The notes under the pieces were generated by a model that saw only the letters and a program-made list of their open reading frames with translations, was not told the origin of the DNA and did no database searches. A stretch of DNA of 64,000 nt from an uncultured Verrucomicrobiota bacterium. Its GTDB lineage: Bacteria > Verrucomicrobiota > Verrucomicrobiia > Methylacidiphilales > UBA1321. Below are positions 16,766-26,020 of this stretch, one piece after another; the stretch's first letter is position 1, and every line of letters begins with the position of its first letter. The stretch spans positions 62,001-126,000 of the forward strand of contig CAIPBM010000164.1 of the NCBI GenBank assembly GCA_903863295.1, given 5' to 3'. The position numbers were made by a program, and so were the translations under genes.

Positions 16766-19362
16766 AACGACACGACAAAGCACCCAATGGTCACTTCGCC
16801 GAAGGACTCATCCTTTACGGCAACCTCGAAACCGGAGCGATGGCCAGCCAGGGCTTCCTCCTTGAACCGCCCGATTTACAACATGCCTCCATTGGCTTAC
16901 AGAACGATTTCCAGGACAAGCTCCGCATCTTTCTGGCCACGCTTGGCCCCAAACAGCGTGCGCAACTCCAATGGACGTGCAATTCCGACTATCAGAAGGA
17001 ATTGATTCGGTATCACCAGCAGACCGGCAAGGTGACGGATGAATATATCCGCACTGTCCGGCAGGAGCGGTTTTCTCGCTACTGGCAGCGGATGGTGGAC
17101 CGGACGCTTCGCCGCGAGCAGCTCGTCCTCTTCATTTCCCAGGACATCGAAACCTCCGCCAACTTGGTACAGAGCAAAGTCGGCCTGCTCGATTACTACT
17201 ACAAGACGCTACACCAGCTTCGTTCCGGTTTCGACGAACTAGGCACCACGCTTACAACCATCTTTGGCACCGGCACGACCGTGCGCCCGATGACCGACTT
17301 GGAGCACTTCTCCTATTATAAACGGTTTCTTAATCCCTCCCTGGCCGACCGGCTGGAAGTCGATTTCAACAGCCTGTACCGGGACGAGCTTTCCATCCAG
17401 GAATTGTGCTGGGACAGCGATGGTGTGGGTGCGGAAGATAAGGCCGGGTTCTATCTCGACGGTCATTACCATTCTCTTTTCACGATCAAGCGTTGGCCGC
17501 AGAAAACCTATCCCGGTATCGTCCACCGGCTGACCGCACTCCCGTTCCTCGATTACCAAATCACGGTCAATCTTGAGCCGATTCCAGTTCGAGAGGAAAT
17601 CACCCGCGAGGAAAAGGCCATCGACCGCTTGCGCGGCGATTACGAAGAGGAGGGCAAGTATTCAATGTCGGTGGCCCTGAAAAAGAAGGAGCGAAAAATT
17701 GATTCGCTCGCCCAGGGCTTTTCCTTCCCGTTTTACGTCGAGTATTCCATCCGCGTTTGGGACAGGTCCGAAACCGGTCTGCACACGAAATGCGCCGCGA
17801 TCAAAAATGCGGTCAACCAGATGAACGGGGCGCAGGTTTACGAAACGGCACTTCCGACCACAGCCAAGAAACTCTTCTTCTCCACTTGGCCCGGTTGGAC
17901 GGGCAGCAGCTACCGGCACCGGGATCTTTATGCGGAAGACCGTTACTTAGCCGATCTCCTCCCATTCTCCTCGACGTTCACGGCCCACCTGGCCGGGGCC
18001 GAGGCGATCTATGACGGCACCAACGGCAATCTTGCCGGTGTCCGCACGTTCATTGGCGGCACACCCCAACATGCCGTGCTGATCGGCATGACCGGGGCGG
18101 GCAAATCCTACGCGATGGACGACCTCCTGACGCAAACTCAGGCTGGTTACGACTACACCGTCATTATCGAAGAGGGACTTTCCTACAAGAAGTTCACCGA
18201 GAGTTTGGGCGGCAGGCCAATCCTGATTCATCCCGATGGCGAATTGACCATCAATTACCTCGATACGCAGGGTTTGCCCCTCAACCAACTCCAAATCGCC
18301 AGCGCCGTTGCGCTCGTCTCGAAAATGATTGGCGAGTCATCCGATCCCGAGAAGCAGCAGCTTCGACAGGCTCAAATCGGCCAATACATCCAGCAGCTTT
18401 ATTCCGATACGTTTGTGGAATGGGCGGGCAGGCATCAGGCCCGAATTCCCGGCCTGCAACGACTGGCGTGCGCCGTTCACAAATGGCGGCAGGAAAAGAT
18501 GGGGCTTGGTTCCACCTTCCTTGAGGCATTCGCGGAATTGCGCGACCGGATGGAGGCAACGGATTCCGAAGCCTTGGATTTCCACGGCTCCATTTCGGAA
18601 GGCGAGATCACCCAATTCTTGAAGGAGCCGCAAACCGAGCGGTTTTTGATGCAGACCGCCTACAGCGCCTTTACCCCCGAGGAGTACCCAACCCATTCGG
18701 CCCTGTTGGATTTGATGTTCTTTTCCCGGTTGCCTGAGCACCGGAAAGAAGAGATCGATCAGATTGCGACCCTGCTCACGGCTTGGACCGCCGCCGGCCA
18801 GTACGGAAAACTTTTCGACGGCACGACCAACATTTCTCTGACCGGGAAAATCGCTCACTTCGAGCTGGGCTACATCCCCGAGCAGGCCGTCGAATTGAAG
18901 ACGGCGGCGGGATTGCTTATTTCGGGCTTCACCCGGCAGCACATCATCACCCTCCCGCGCCATCTCTGGAAACGGATCATCTTCGAGGAAGCAGCTCGGT
19001 TCCTCGATGTTCCAGGTGGCGAGAAGATCATGGGAGAGGGTTATGCCCAGCTTCGCAAATTCAACTGCTGGATTATTTCCATTGTTCAGCAGTACAGCAA
19101 ATTCAAGAGCACGCGGATTCGTCCCGTCATCATGGGAAACTCGAAACAGTTTTTCCTCATGCGTCAATTCGACCGCTCCGACCTGGAGGACATCTCCAAG
19201 GACATCCAGTTGCCCGAAGTGATGATCGACGCCGTTCAGCACTACCCGTTGCCCGAGCAGCAGGCCGCCAACCAGAAGTTTTCCTCCCTCTGTTACTACT
19301 CGCCCACGGTTCAGCCGCCCCTCTGCGGAACGCTTCGCCATGTCGCGGGCACCAACCCTTAA
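16762..19362 (+). CDS. virB4: VirB4/TrbE ATPase of the type IV secretion system
   Basis: 866 residues, normal for VirB4. Walker A is GMTGAGKSYA at about 445, and a Walker B-like strand is RIIFEEAARFL, as in VirB4 proteins where the acidic pair follows the hydrophobic strand. The motif SIVQQYSKF (Gln finger) follows. The N-terminal half is the CagE/TrbE/VirB4 domain. It energises pilus assembly and substrate transfer at the inner membrane. It overlaps virB3 by 4 nt. There is no VirB11 ATPase in this operon. Confidence 0.92.
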   Translation: MKRHDKAPNGHFAEGLILYGNLETGAMASQGFLLEPPDLQHASIGLQNDFQDKLRIFLATLGPKQRAQLQWTCNSDYQKELIRYHQQTGKVTDEYIRTVRQERFSRYWQRMVDRTLRREQLVLFISQDIETSANLVQSKVGLLDYYYKTLHQLRSGFDELGTTLTTIFGTGTTVRPMTDLEHFSYYKRFLNPSLADRLEVDFNSLYRDELSIQELCWDSDGVGAEDKAGFYLDGHYHSLFTIKRWPQKTYPGIVHRLTALPFLDYQITVNLEPIPVREEITREEKAIDRLRGDYEEEGKYSMSVALKKKERKIDSLAQGFSFPFYVEYSIRVWDRSETGLHTKCAAIKNAVNQMNGAQVYETALPTTAKKLFFSTWPGWTGSSYRHRDLYAEDRYLADLLPFSSTFTAHLAGAEAIYDGTNGNLAGVRTFIGGTPQHAVLIGMTGAGKSYAMDDLLTQTQAGYDYTVIIEEGLSYKKFTESLGGRPILIHPDGELTINYLDTQGLPLNQLQIASAVALVSKMIGESSDPEKQQLRQAQIGQYIQQLYSDTFVEWAGRHQARIPGLQRLACAVHKWRQEKMGLGSTFLEAFAELRDRMEATDSEALDFHGSISEGEITQFLKEPQTERFLMQTAYSAFTPEEYPTHSALLDLMFFSRLPEHRKEEIDQIATLLTAWTAAGQYGKLFDGTTNISLTGKIAHFELGYIPEQAVELKTAAGLLISGFTRQHIITLPRHLWKRIIFEEAARFLDVPGGEKIMGEGYAQLRKFNCWIISIVQQYSKFKSTRIRPVIMGNSKQFFLMRQFDRSDLEDISKDIQLPEVMIDAVQHYPLPEQQAANQKFSSLCYYSPTVQPPLCGTLRHVAGTNP

Positions 19363-19374
19363 CCCTCACCATTT

Positions 19375-19659
19375 ATGAAACCTCGATTCTATCTCCTTCT
19401 TTTATCTCCGCTGATTCTGGCGCATTGCGCTTCGACCTCGAACCCACCCGGCCCGGAAGGGACCGGCGATCACAAGAACGGTTACTTCCTCGGAAGGAGC
19501 GATGCCGTGAAGCAGCAATACTGGATGGTTCAAAACCTTCAGAAGCAGCCGAAGGCACCGCAGCCAAAAGTCACGGACATCCCGATCACGATTCCCGGCC
19601 AGACCGCCAACGGAGTCACCACCGTCCCCCACACGGAAACGGTCCGCATCGAACAGTAA
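19375..19659 (+). CDS. Small T4SS lipoprotein
   Basis: 94 residues with a lipoprotein signal: a hydrophobic run ending in LILAHC, Cys at residue 18. The mature part is short, polar and Pro/Gln-rich with no recognised domain. It lies 12 nt after virB4 and 17 nt before the TrbJ-like gene. By position it could correspond to VirB7 or an entry-exclusion lipoprotein (TrbK type); I cannot decide which. Confidence 0.7.
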   Translation: MKPRFYLLLLSPLILAHCASTSNPPGPEGTGDHKNGYFLGRSDAVKQQYWMVQNLQKQPKAPQPKVTDIPITIPGQTANGVTTVPHTETVRIEQ

Positions 19660-19676
19660 TCCCAACCCAAACGCCT

Positions 19677-20471
19677 ATGAAAACCACATTATTTTTACTC
19701 CTTGCTTTCCTGGTGAGCCTCGCGCCGATGGCTCGTGCTCAATACTCCGTCGCGGTCGTGGCCGATCCCATCGCCCAACTCAACCATGTTGAGGACATCG
19801 CCAAATTCACCGAGTCCATCGGTGTCCTTAACCAGCAATTGCAGCAGATGCAGCAATACGTCGCCTTGGCCCAGCAAGTGAAGGGCTATATCGGCGATCC
19901 GGCGTCCGCAGCCGGTGCGTTGCAATTACAGTTGCTTGGCGGCTCCCAACTCAGTTCGAGCGTGGGTCAGCTTACCTCAGCCATCAGTCAAACGGTGGAC
20001 GGAGCCAAGGCCCTCGAAAACAGCGGTTCTCAGTTGTTCAGTCCCATCGACCTGAAAACGCCGAGTGGATTGACCATGAACTTTGACCCGAGCCAGTTCA
20101 AGGCGTTCGCCGCGATTCAAAATCAGGACGCCAATGTGAGCACCGTTGTGCAGGACACGGTTTCCCGCATCGCCGCCTTGCAGCAGCAGAAGGCAACCAC
20201 ACTGGCGCAAATCCAATCCGCTCCCGACCAGAGCACGGTGCAAAAGCTGACCGCCCAGGCCACAGCCATCGACGGCCAGATTGCTGCGCTGGGACAGCAA
20301 CAGCAAACCGCCACCGACCAGATCGTGACGCAGAACATCTCGAATCAAAACGACCAGCAGATGAAGGCGCAGGCCGCGAATCAAGCCGCCGACCACGAAT
20401 TGAACGTGTCCCTCCAGAACTTCATGCAGTGGGAAGGACAAATCAGCAGCGACCGGACGGAGTTCAAATAA
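19677..20471 (+). CDS. trbJ: TrbJ/VirB5-like periplasmic protein
   Basis: 264 residues from ATG 19677; the frame is open far upstream inside virB4, but that part is a shadow. A signal peptide ends at ARAQY (residues 20-23). The mature protein starts with a VADPIAQLNHVEDIAKF segment, the usual TrbJ beginning, followed by long Gln-rich helices (about 50-240) that look coiled-coil. It is probably the minor pilus component or adhesin of the T4SS. Confidence 0.8.
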   Translation: MKTTLFLLLAFLVSLAPMARAQYSVAVVADPIAQLNHVEDIAKFTESIGVLNQQLQQMQQYVALAQQVKGYIGDPASAAGALQLQLLGGSQLSSSVGQLTSAISQTVDGAKALENSGSQLFSPIDLKTPSGLTMNFDPSQFKAFAAIQNQDANVSTVVQDTVSRIAALQQQKATTLAQIQSAPDQSTVQKLTAQATAIDGQIAALGQQQQTATDQIVTQNISNQNDQQMKAQAANQAADHELNVSLQNFMQWEGQISSDRTEFK

Positions 20472-20475
20472 CCCC

Positions 20476-20811
20476 ATGAAATATCTCTATCTCCAATTCC
20501 TGAAGCTGCGCGTCTGGTTCCTGCGCCGCCGATTGCGGCGCTTGGGATTCCGGGATGCTGCCGACCGGACGAATGCTCAAACCCTGTTGCACCTCAAAAT
20601 GGAACATGGCAAGAGGCCGAGCCGGATTCTCCGCTGGCTTGAAATCGGTCTACTCATCACAGGCCTCTCGATCTGGCTGATTTTTTATCTCCGAATCGCA
20701 ACGCCCGCTCAAGCCGTTGTGCCGTCAGCCAAGAAGTCTCCCTCTCCCATCCAGGACATTAAGAGTCCCGACCAACAGCAGGATCCTTCCACCTTTCATT
20801 ACGTTTTATGA
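20476..20811 (+). CDS. Small single-pass membrane protein of the T4SS operon
   Basis: 111 residues. The N-terminal 50 residues are very basic (a VWFLRRRLRRLG segment), then comes one membrane helix (about 57-75, LEIGLLITGLSIWLIFYLRI), then a Pro/Ser-rich tail. I recognise no family. It starts 4 nt after trbJ and overlaps virB6 by 4 nt, so it is part of the same translation chain. It may be an immunity/exclusion or assembly factor; unknown. Confidence 0.65.
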   Translation: MKYLYLQFLKLRVWFLRRRLRRLGFRDAADRTNAQTLLHLKMEHGKRPSRILRWLEIGLLITGLSIWLIFYLRIATPAQAVVPSAKKSPSPIQDIKSPDQQQDPSTFHYVL

Positions 20812-22043
20812 CCATTAGCGATCTCGTTCCCAATTTGATGCCGATGGTTGAAGACCTCAGCCAGCAATTGCGCTTCATCTGCTATTTCATCCTCACGGCG
20901 GCCATCGTCGTGAGGACCGGCAGGGGCAGCATGAGCATCGGTCAATTGGCCCGGCCCATCGTCACCAACATCATCCTTTGCGGAATCATTGCCACGTTGC
21001 CTATGTGGTTCAACCTCATCCGCGACGAGTTTTGGAACATTGCCGTTTCCATCCGCAAGGAATTCACCGGCAGCGTCGATGGCACGGGTGCGGCCCTCAT
21101 GCAATTGATCCAGCCTCCCAACAGCGGGATTAATTGGCTCGATGTCGGCAATTCCTTAATGAAGGCCGTTCAGTACGCCCTGGGCTGGTTGATCGTGTGG
21201 ATAGGGGGACTCATTCAGTTGCCCATGATGATTGTGCAATTCGTGATGGAATGCCTCTGCTACCTGTTCCTTCCCATCGCTCTCAGTCTCTTTGCCTTCG
21301 ACAGCACCAAGGGGCTTGCGATCAAATACATTCAGCAAACCTTGGCGATCCTCGCATGGCCCATCGGCTTTGCCGTGGTTGATCTCGTCGGTTATTCGCT
21401 TCTCACCAGTTCGACATCCGTCGTCAGCGCGGGCGCTCTCGCGGCTGGACTGGCGACCGGCTTTACTCCGGCCAAACTGGTCATCGGCGGCATTGTCGCC
21501 GTTTGGCTCATCCTGGGAAGTCTCGTGACACCGATTGTCATGCAGATGCTCTTTTGCTCAGGCACGCCCATGTCATCGGCAGTGGGCGCGGCGATTCAAA
21601 TGGGGCTTGGTTTCGCCGGGGCTTCCAAGTTAATGCCGAAAGTCGGCAGCGGTGGAGGTGGAGAGGGCGCACCTGCGCCAAGCTCATCCGCAGGCTCGAC
21701 CGGTTCGGCTCCTATGCCGCCCCCGAGTGCTCCGTCGAGTCCAGCGTTGCCTTATACGCCTCGGGGTCCGCTTGCTCCGTCGTCTGGTTCGGTTGCTCCG
21801 TCCTCTCCTTTTCCGAGCGGTTCTAACGGCCTTATGCAGACTCCGCGCGGTTCGTTGGCCGTTGGTCAAGTTGCTGACCGTATTAGTCCGCAGCAGGCTC
21901 AGAACTTTGCGAATCAGTCGGGTACTCCGTTTACCCAGGCTTTTTCTAACGGCTCAGTCGTCACTCACCAGCCCGCCGTTTCTCGTTCTCCGGCTTCTCC
22001 CACTTTTGTTGCTCCCTTAACCCCTAACCCAATATGCGTATGA
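20808..22043 (+). CDS. virB6: VirB6/TrbL-like polytopic channel protein
   Basis: 411 residues. There are about six membrane segments in residues 15-270, including IVRTGRGS loops and a conserved-looking W/P-rich core, as in TrbL/VirB6. Residues about 280-411 are a low-complexity tail rich in Ser, Pro, Ala and Gly. In the DNA the tail uses many T-ending codons (TCT, CCT, GCT), unlike the neighbouring genes. TrbL proteins often have such variable tails. It overlaps the next gene by 10 nt. Confidence 0.8.
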   Translation: MTISDLVPNLMPMVEDLSQQLRFICYFILTAAIVVRTGRGSMSIGQLARPIVTNIILCGIIATLPMWFNLIRDEFWNIAVSIRKEFTGSVDGTGAALMQLIQPPNSGINWLDVGNSLMKAVQYALGWLIVWIGGLIQLPMMIVQFVMECLCYLFLPIALSLFAFDSTKGLAIKYIQQTLAILAWPIGFAVVDLVGYSLLTSSTSVVSAGALAAGLATGFTPAKLVIGGIVAVWLILGSLVTPIVMQMLFCSGTPMSSAVGAAIQMGLGFAGASKLMPKVGSGGGGEGAPAPSSSAGSTGSAPMPPPSAPSSPALPYTPRGPLAPSSGSVAPSSPFPSGSNGLMQTPRGSLAVGQVADRISPQQAQNFANQSGTPFTQAFSNGSVVTHQPAVSRSPASPTFVAPLTPNPICV

Positions 22044-22693
22044 CTGTCTTAAACGAAACCCCTGTTCCTTTTTCTTCTGAAATAAAACGACCCCACGCCG
22101 CTCCTACGGTGCTCCGGTTGTTTGCTGACCACGGCTGGGCGGCCCGTGTTTGGTTCCTCATTGCCGCACTTGCGGTGGCTGCCGCCTTCGCTCAACCGTT
22201 TTTCATCATCAGTGCCTTCCGCACCCAGGAGCGCGTTGTCATTCTCGATGAAACCGGGACGTACCATGTTTCGCCGCTCCTCAATTTCGAGGACGCCACG
22301 AAATTACACACGTCGCAGACGCTGCTTGCCTGCCTCGCGTTGCTCGAAAAGAACCCCAATGGGTTCGATTACCCTGACTTGCTGGAAAAGATGTATCTGC
22401 CCGAAGCCTTGAATCAGGCCAAGGCGATGCAGACCCAGCAGGCCGATGAGCTGCGAGCCAAGCAGATTCACCAGAAGGTCGAAATCTTCCGGCTCGATGT
22501 CCTGAAAACCCGCAATGACCAAGTCTTGGTCGAGGCGACAGGGCAATTGATCCGGGTTGGCCTCTTTAACGGCGAACCGTTCACCGAGGCCCAAAAGTTT
22601 CGGGCGCAGTTCACCCTCCTCCACAACCCCAACCTGACCGCCAACGGTCGCTTCCCCCTTGCTGTATGGAAATTCCAATTCGTTCAACTCTAA
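22034..22693 (+). CDS. virB8: VirB8/TrbF-like inner membrane protein
   Basis: 219 residues; the second Met (22040) is an alternative start. A short cytoplasmic N-terminus is followed by one membrane helix (about 38-58) and a periplasmic domain of about 160 residues with the VVILDETGTYHVSPL pattern of TrbF/VirB8. It nucleates the inner membrane ring. The 3' end overlaps the virB9 frame by 28 nt. Confidence 0.8.
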   Translation: MRMTVLNETPVPFSSEIKRPHAAPTVLRLFADHGWAARVWFLIAALAVAAAFAQPFFIISAFRTQERVVILDETGTYHVSPLLNFEDATKLHTSQTLLACLALLEKNPNGFDYPDLLEKMYLPEALNQAKAMQTQQADELRAKQIHQKVEIFRLDVLKTRNDQVLVEATGQLIRVGLFNGEPFTEAQKFRAQFTLLHNPNLTANGRFPLAVWKFQFVQL

Positions 22694-23538
22694 TGACCCT
22701 CGTTGTTGTCGTGCTCGGTCTCACCTCCGCGCACGCCCAAGCCATCAAGACGTTCCCACTCGATGAGCAGACCGTTTATCACCTCAAAGTCGGCACCGAC
22801 AAGGTGACTACCCTTGTTTTCCCGCAGCCCATCACGGCTCTGGAAGGCAGTGGGATCACCGCCGATCCGAAGACCCCGGCCAAGATGCTTCTCAGTTATC
22901 ACGCAGGCGACCGCTTCCTTTCGGTGCGGCCCCTGGCTGACTCGGCCACCGCGACGTTAAACGTCATCATTAACCGCAAGGTTTATGTCGTGGAACTCGC
23001 CACGGATAAAAACCCGTTTCAATCGGTGACGTTTTATCCCGCGGACGAGCCGCCCGCTCAGTCGGCAGGACAACCGAATATCGGGCCATCCCGTTTGCTC
23101 GGATTGCTCGATAAGGCGAAGGCGTACCCGATCCTTTCGGAACAATACCCCGAGATGGTTTCGCAGATCGACAAAGCGGAGCCGTTTACCCGAACCCTGT
23201 ACGAAGGATTCAACGTGATCCTCACGAAGGTCTTTCGGTTCGATGCCGAGGACGCGCTGATCTTTCAGGTCGAGTTCGTCAACGATACCGACAAACCGAT
23301 TTTTTACGTCCCGCAATCGCTCGCGGTGCGTGTCGGTTCCAACGTCTATTGGAGCGCGTTGTCCGATGCGTCCGGGATCATCGCGCCGGGAGTGAAAGAC
23401 CCAAACACCGGAAAAATCACCTCCGGTCACAGCAACGGCTACTTCGTCATTTGCGGGGCGCCTCACGGTGGACGCAACCACCTGTCCGTCCAGAACGCTT
23501 TCAACGTCCTCGTCTTTCGTCAGGAGAACAATTCATGA
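22666..23538 (+). CDS. virB9: VirB9/TrbG-like outer-membrane-ring protein
   Basis: 290 residues; Met 10 at 22693 is an alternative start that avoids the overlap with virB8. The signal peptide ends near AHAQA (residues 22-26). The mature protein has the N-terminal beta domain with VYHLKVGTDKVTTLVFP, as seen in VirB9/TrbG. The C-terminal domain differs from classical VirB9: it has a long insertion or extra domain (DKPIFYVPQS region). The protein forms the outer core ring with VirB10. It overlaps virB10 by 4 nt (ATGA). Confidence 0.75.
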   Translation: MEIPIRSTLMTLVVVVLGLTSAHAQAIKTFPLDEQTVYHLKVGTDKVTTLVFPQPITALEGSGITADPKTPAKMLLSYHAGDRFLSVRPLADSATATLNVIINRKVYVVELATDKNPFQSVTFYPADEPPAQSAGQPNIGPSRLLGLLDKAKAYPILSEQYPEMVSQIDKAEPFTRTLYEGFNVILTKVFRFDAEDALIFQVEFVNDTDKPIFYVPQSLAVRVGSNVYWSALSDASGIIAPGVKDPNTGKITSGHSNGYFVICGAPHGGRNHLSVQNAFNVLVFRQENNS

Positions 23539-24560
23539 ATCCGCGTAATTTCCTTAACTTTTTCAAATCGAAGACCGGCCAGGTCACCGGCTTTGGCCTT
23601 CTGTTCTTCGTTGGCGCGTGTCTGCTCACGGGCGTCCTCTATTTTCGTCACAGCACGACGACAATCACCAACTTGTCGGCACCCAAGCTCGACAAGACGG
23701 AGGACAAAACGCAGAAGCCTTCCACTTGGTACTCGCACGAGCCAGATGCGGACTTTGCCAACAAACATCCTGTCGAAGCGGGAGACGGTGGAACGACCAC
23801 CGGCAAGACTCCCGCCACCCCCGCAGTTCTTCCCATCTCCCTCTATCACGGGAATGGCGAGCCCACGGAGGTATCGGACACCTACGCCCCATACGGAAGG
23901 ATGATTCCATGCGAAACGGTGATCACGATCGACTCGGCTAAGATTGAAACGCCGATCATCGGTTTCGTCACCGAGGACGTTTGGCATGACGGGAAACTGA
24001 TTATTCCAGCAGGAGCCGAAGTCCACGGCAAGGCCCAGGTCGATCCATCCCGCGAGCGAATCGCCAGTGACAACAACTGGATTCTTGTCTGGAGGACGAC
24101 CGACCGCATGAATGGAGCCGAGCTGCCCTTGCATGGCGTTGCCCTCGACATGGAAAGAAATGAGACGACGGGAACTTGGCAACTCACGGACGGTTCAGCC
24201 GGTTTGAAGGGCGACATCCTGAAAACCGACAATTGGGCCGAAATCAAACTCTTCGCCGCGACCTTCCTCAGTGCCGCCACGACGGGATTGGAAGACACGA
24301 CCTCCTCTTCCAACGCATTGACCGGGCAGACGACGGAAACGCCTCTCAGTACGCCCAAGAACGCCGCTCTCGCCGGATCGAGCGCCGTCCTCAACCAGTA
24401 CGCGCAGCAAATCCTCGATTCCATCAAGCGCGACGGGTTCTACGTCCGCGTCCCGGCCGGAAAACAGTTTTACCTCTACGTCACACAAACCATCGACCTC
24501 GACAACGCCAAACGCGGCCAATCGCTGGTTGATCTCAAACCTGAAAATCAAAAACCATGA
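23535..24560 (+). CDS. virB10: VirB10/TrbI-like core complex protein
   Basis: 341 residues from ATG 23535 (GGAG upstream, 4-nt overlap with virB9). One N-terminal membrane helix (about 18-38), a Thr/Pro-rich periplasmic linker (about 50-110), then the TrbI beta-barrel domain with LIIPAGAEVHGKAQVD and the terminal PAGKQFYLYVTQTID. It spans the envelope and gates the channel. It overlaps the following lipoprotein gene by 4 nt. Confidence 0.85.
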   Translation: MNPRNFLNFFKSKTGQVTGFGLLFFVGACLLTGVLYFRHSTTTITNLSAPKLDKTEDKTQKPSTWYSHEPDADFANKHPVEAGDGGTTTGKTPATPAVLPISLYHGNGEPTEVSDTYAPYGRMIPCETVITIDSAKIETPIIGFVTEDVWHDGKLIIPAGAEVHGKAQVDPSRERIASDNNWILVWRTTDRMNGAELPLHGVALDMERNETTGTWQLTDGSAGLKGDILKTDNWAEIKLFAATFLSAATTGLEDTTSSSNALTGQTTETPLSTPKNAALAGSSAVLNQYAQQILDSIKRDGFYVRVPAGKQFYLYVTQTIDLDNAKRGQSLVDLKPENQKP

Positions 24561-25180
24561 AACTCCATTATTTGTTCCCCGCGCTCCTGCTTGCCGGTTG
24601 CGCCACCTCCAATCCTCCGACTGTGAACGTCAGCCCAGGGCCGTTGCCGCAAAAGCATCATGTCCCTGATACGGCCAGCGTCCGCACACCGGAACAGTTG
24701 AAAGCCTATCCGGTCGGTCGTTACCAAGATCCCAGCGATCCCGATGTCATGCACGAGGGCCACACGGTCTATCGCGCTGAAACGTCGCCCGATTGGAACA
24801 CCGATCCGAACGAGCCGACTTCCCTGCCTTTGGGGCCGGGGGAGATGGCGACCGCCGATCCAGCCCAGCAGCACACCGCCTTGACCGCGGAACTCGAACA
24901 ACGCCTCAAGCAGGAGGACCAACTTCTTCAAACGACCTATGAGCAAAACCAAAGGCTCGCGGAGGAGATTAAGACACTTCAGGAAGAGGCTCCCCACCTC
25001 CGACTCGCCGTGCCCGACTCCCAGCCTGCCCCTCAACCTTCCGTGCCGGCATCCGAACCGAAGCCGCAGACGGATTCACCCTCTCAGCCATCGCCAGTAG
25101 CCACCAATCCGAGTTCTAAAACTTGGGGTCAGTGGTTCTGGTCGAAGGTTCACCCCACAACCAATCAGAAAGACAAATAA
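24557..25180 (+). CDS. Second T4SS lipoprotein with coiled coil
   Basis: 207 residues. The lipobox LLLAGC places the lipid-bearing Cys at residue 15. The N-terminal part is polar and Pro-rich, residues about 108-150 form a heptad-rich coiled coil (LEQRLKQEDQLLQTTYEQN), and a Pro/Ser tail ends in WGQWFWSKV. No family is recognised. Coupled to virB10 by a 4-nt overlap, it probably helps anchor the outer complex. Confidence 0.7.
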   Translation: MKLHYLFPALLLAGCATSNPPTVNVSPGPLPQKHHVPDTASVRTPEQLKAYPVGRYQDPSDPDVMHEGHTVYRAETSPDWNTDPNEPTSLPLGPGEMATADPAQQHTALTAELEQRLKQEDQLLQTTYEQNQRLAEEIKTLQEEAPHLRLAVPDSQPAPQPSVPASEPKPQTDSPSQPSPVATNPSSKTWGQWFWSKVHPTTNQKDK

Positions 25181-25182
25181 AT

Positions 25183-25440
25183 ATGATGCACATTACTGTC
25201 GCGCTGCCCGATGAGGTGGCGCAGGAATACTACACCGCGTCCGAAAAGCTGGCCGACGTCCTCAAGGATGTCTCCCCGGCTCCGAATGCCCAAACCCTCA
25301 TGCGGCTGATGTTGGCGAGTTTCACCTCGCATGACATCGCGGCTCACTTCGACCGCGCTTTGCGCAACGTCACCGGCGCGCCCATGCCCGACGAAGCCGA
25401 CACTTGGGTCTTCAGCCCCGAGTTCGAGGCCGCTCCCTAA
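25183..25440 (+). CDS. Small unknown protein at the end of the T4SS operon
   Basis: 85 residues (MMHITVALPDEVAQEYYTAS). It begins with a strand-like HITVALPDE followed by helices, the pattern of ribbon-helix-helix or antitoxin-type proteins, but residues after 35 do not clearly fit. It starts 2 nt after the lipoprotein stop. Possibly a regulator of transfer. Confidence 0.6.
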   Translation: MMHITVALPDEVAQEYYTASEKLADVLKDVSPAPNAQTLMRLMLASFTSHDIAAHFDRALRNVTGAPMPDEADTWVFSPEFEAAP

Positions 25441-25466
25441 TCCCCTCAACCGAAAGGAAAATTACC

Positions 25467-25886
25467 ATGGCTCTTAAAACCAAAAATCCTCCGCCCATCC
25501 CGGAGCAATCTCCGGCTCTTTCCGAAGAGCGCATTCTGCGGATTAACCCCGAAATCGACCGCCGCTTGGACGGCTTCATGCAGGCCAATACCAAGCTGAC
25601 CGATTACTACACGAATCTGGTCAAACAGAATCCCGACCGCGCGATCCGGGCGTTCATGTTGACCAAGATGTTTCGGCACGAAGCCGAACTGCGGGTCGTT
25701 TCACGTCAGGCTCCCCAAGCCAAGGAATGGCTGGAGCAGCAGTCACCCGAGGTCAAACAGCGAGTCGCCGAACGGCTCGATAAAATCAGCCCGTTCTATC
25801 GCGAAAAGGCGGCTGTCCGCGTCATCTCCCAGGAGAAGGCCAAACTCGACTTCACTCCGAGGGTTGGACAAAGCATGGCAGCTTAG
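25467..25886 (+). CDS. Unknown helical protein, last gene of the T4SS operon
   Basis: 139 residues from ATG 25467 with AAAGGAAA upstream. The predicted structure is helical and charged, with no signal or membrane segment. The segment RILRINPEIDRRLDGFMQAN suggests a DNA-binding or relaxosome-accessory protein, but nothing diagnostic is seen. A very strong hairpin follows 18 nt after the stop, consistent with the operon end. Confidence 0.6.
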   Translation: MALKTKNPPPIPEQSPALSEERILRINPEIDRRLDGFMQANTKLTDYYTNLVKQNPDRAIRAFMLTKMFRHEAELRVVSRQAPQAKEWLEQQSPEVKQRVAERLDKISPFYREKAAVRVISQEKAKLDFTPRVGQSMAA

Positions 25887-25903
25887 CAAGGCCCGGCGCG
25901 AAA

Positions 25904-25942
25904 GGCGGGCACGGCAGGAAAAAGTCGTCCTGCCGTCCCGCC
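25904..25942 (+). terminator. Strong hairpin at the end of the T4SS operon
   Basis: Left arm GGCGGG-C-ACGGCAGGA (25904-25919) pairs with TCCTGCCGT-CCCGCC (25928-25942), 15 bp with one bulged C around an 8-nt loop. There is no T run, so it may be a Rho-assisted terminator or an mRNA 3'-end stabiliser. Confidence 0.55.
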
Positions 25943-26020
25943 ACTCGCGCTCGGGTTGGCTGCGTGCCCAGAGAACCGGACTCCGTCCGCTTCCTCGGCA
26001 ATCACCGAAATCTATTTCAC

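Noticed and set aside
18337-19341. Long minus-strand frame opposite virB4 (334 codons)
   Set aside because: Opposite a well-supported virB4 with Walker motifs; its composition is that of a GC-driven shadow and it has no motif or ribosome site.
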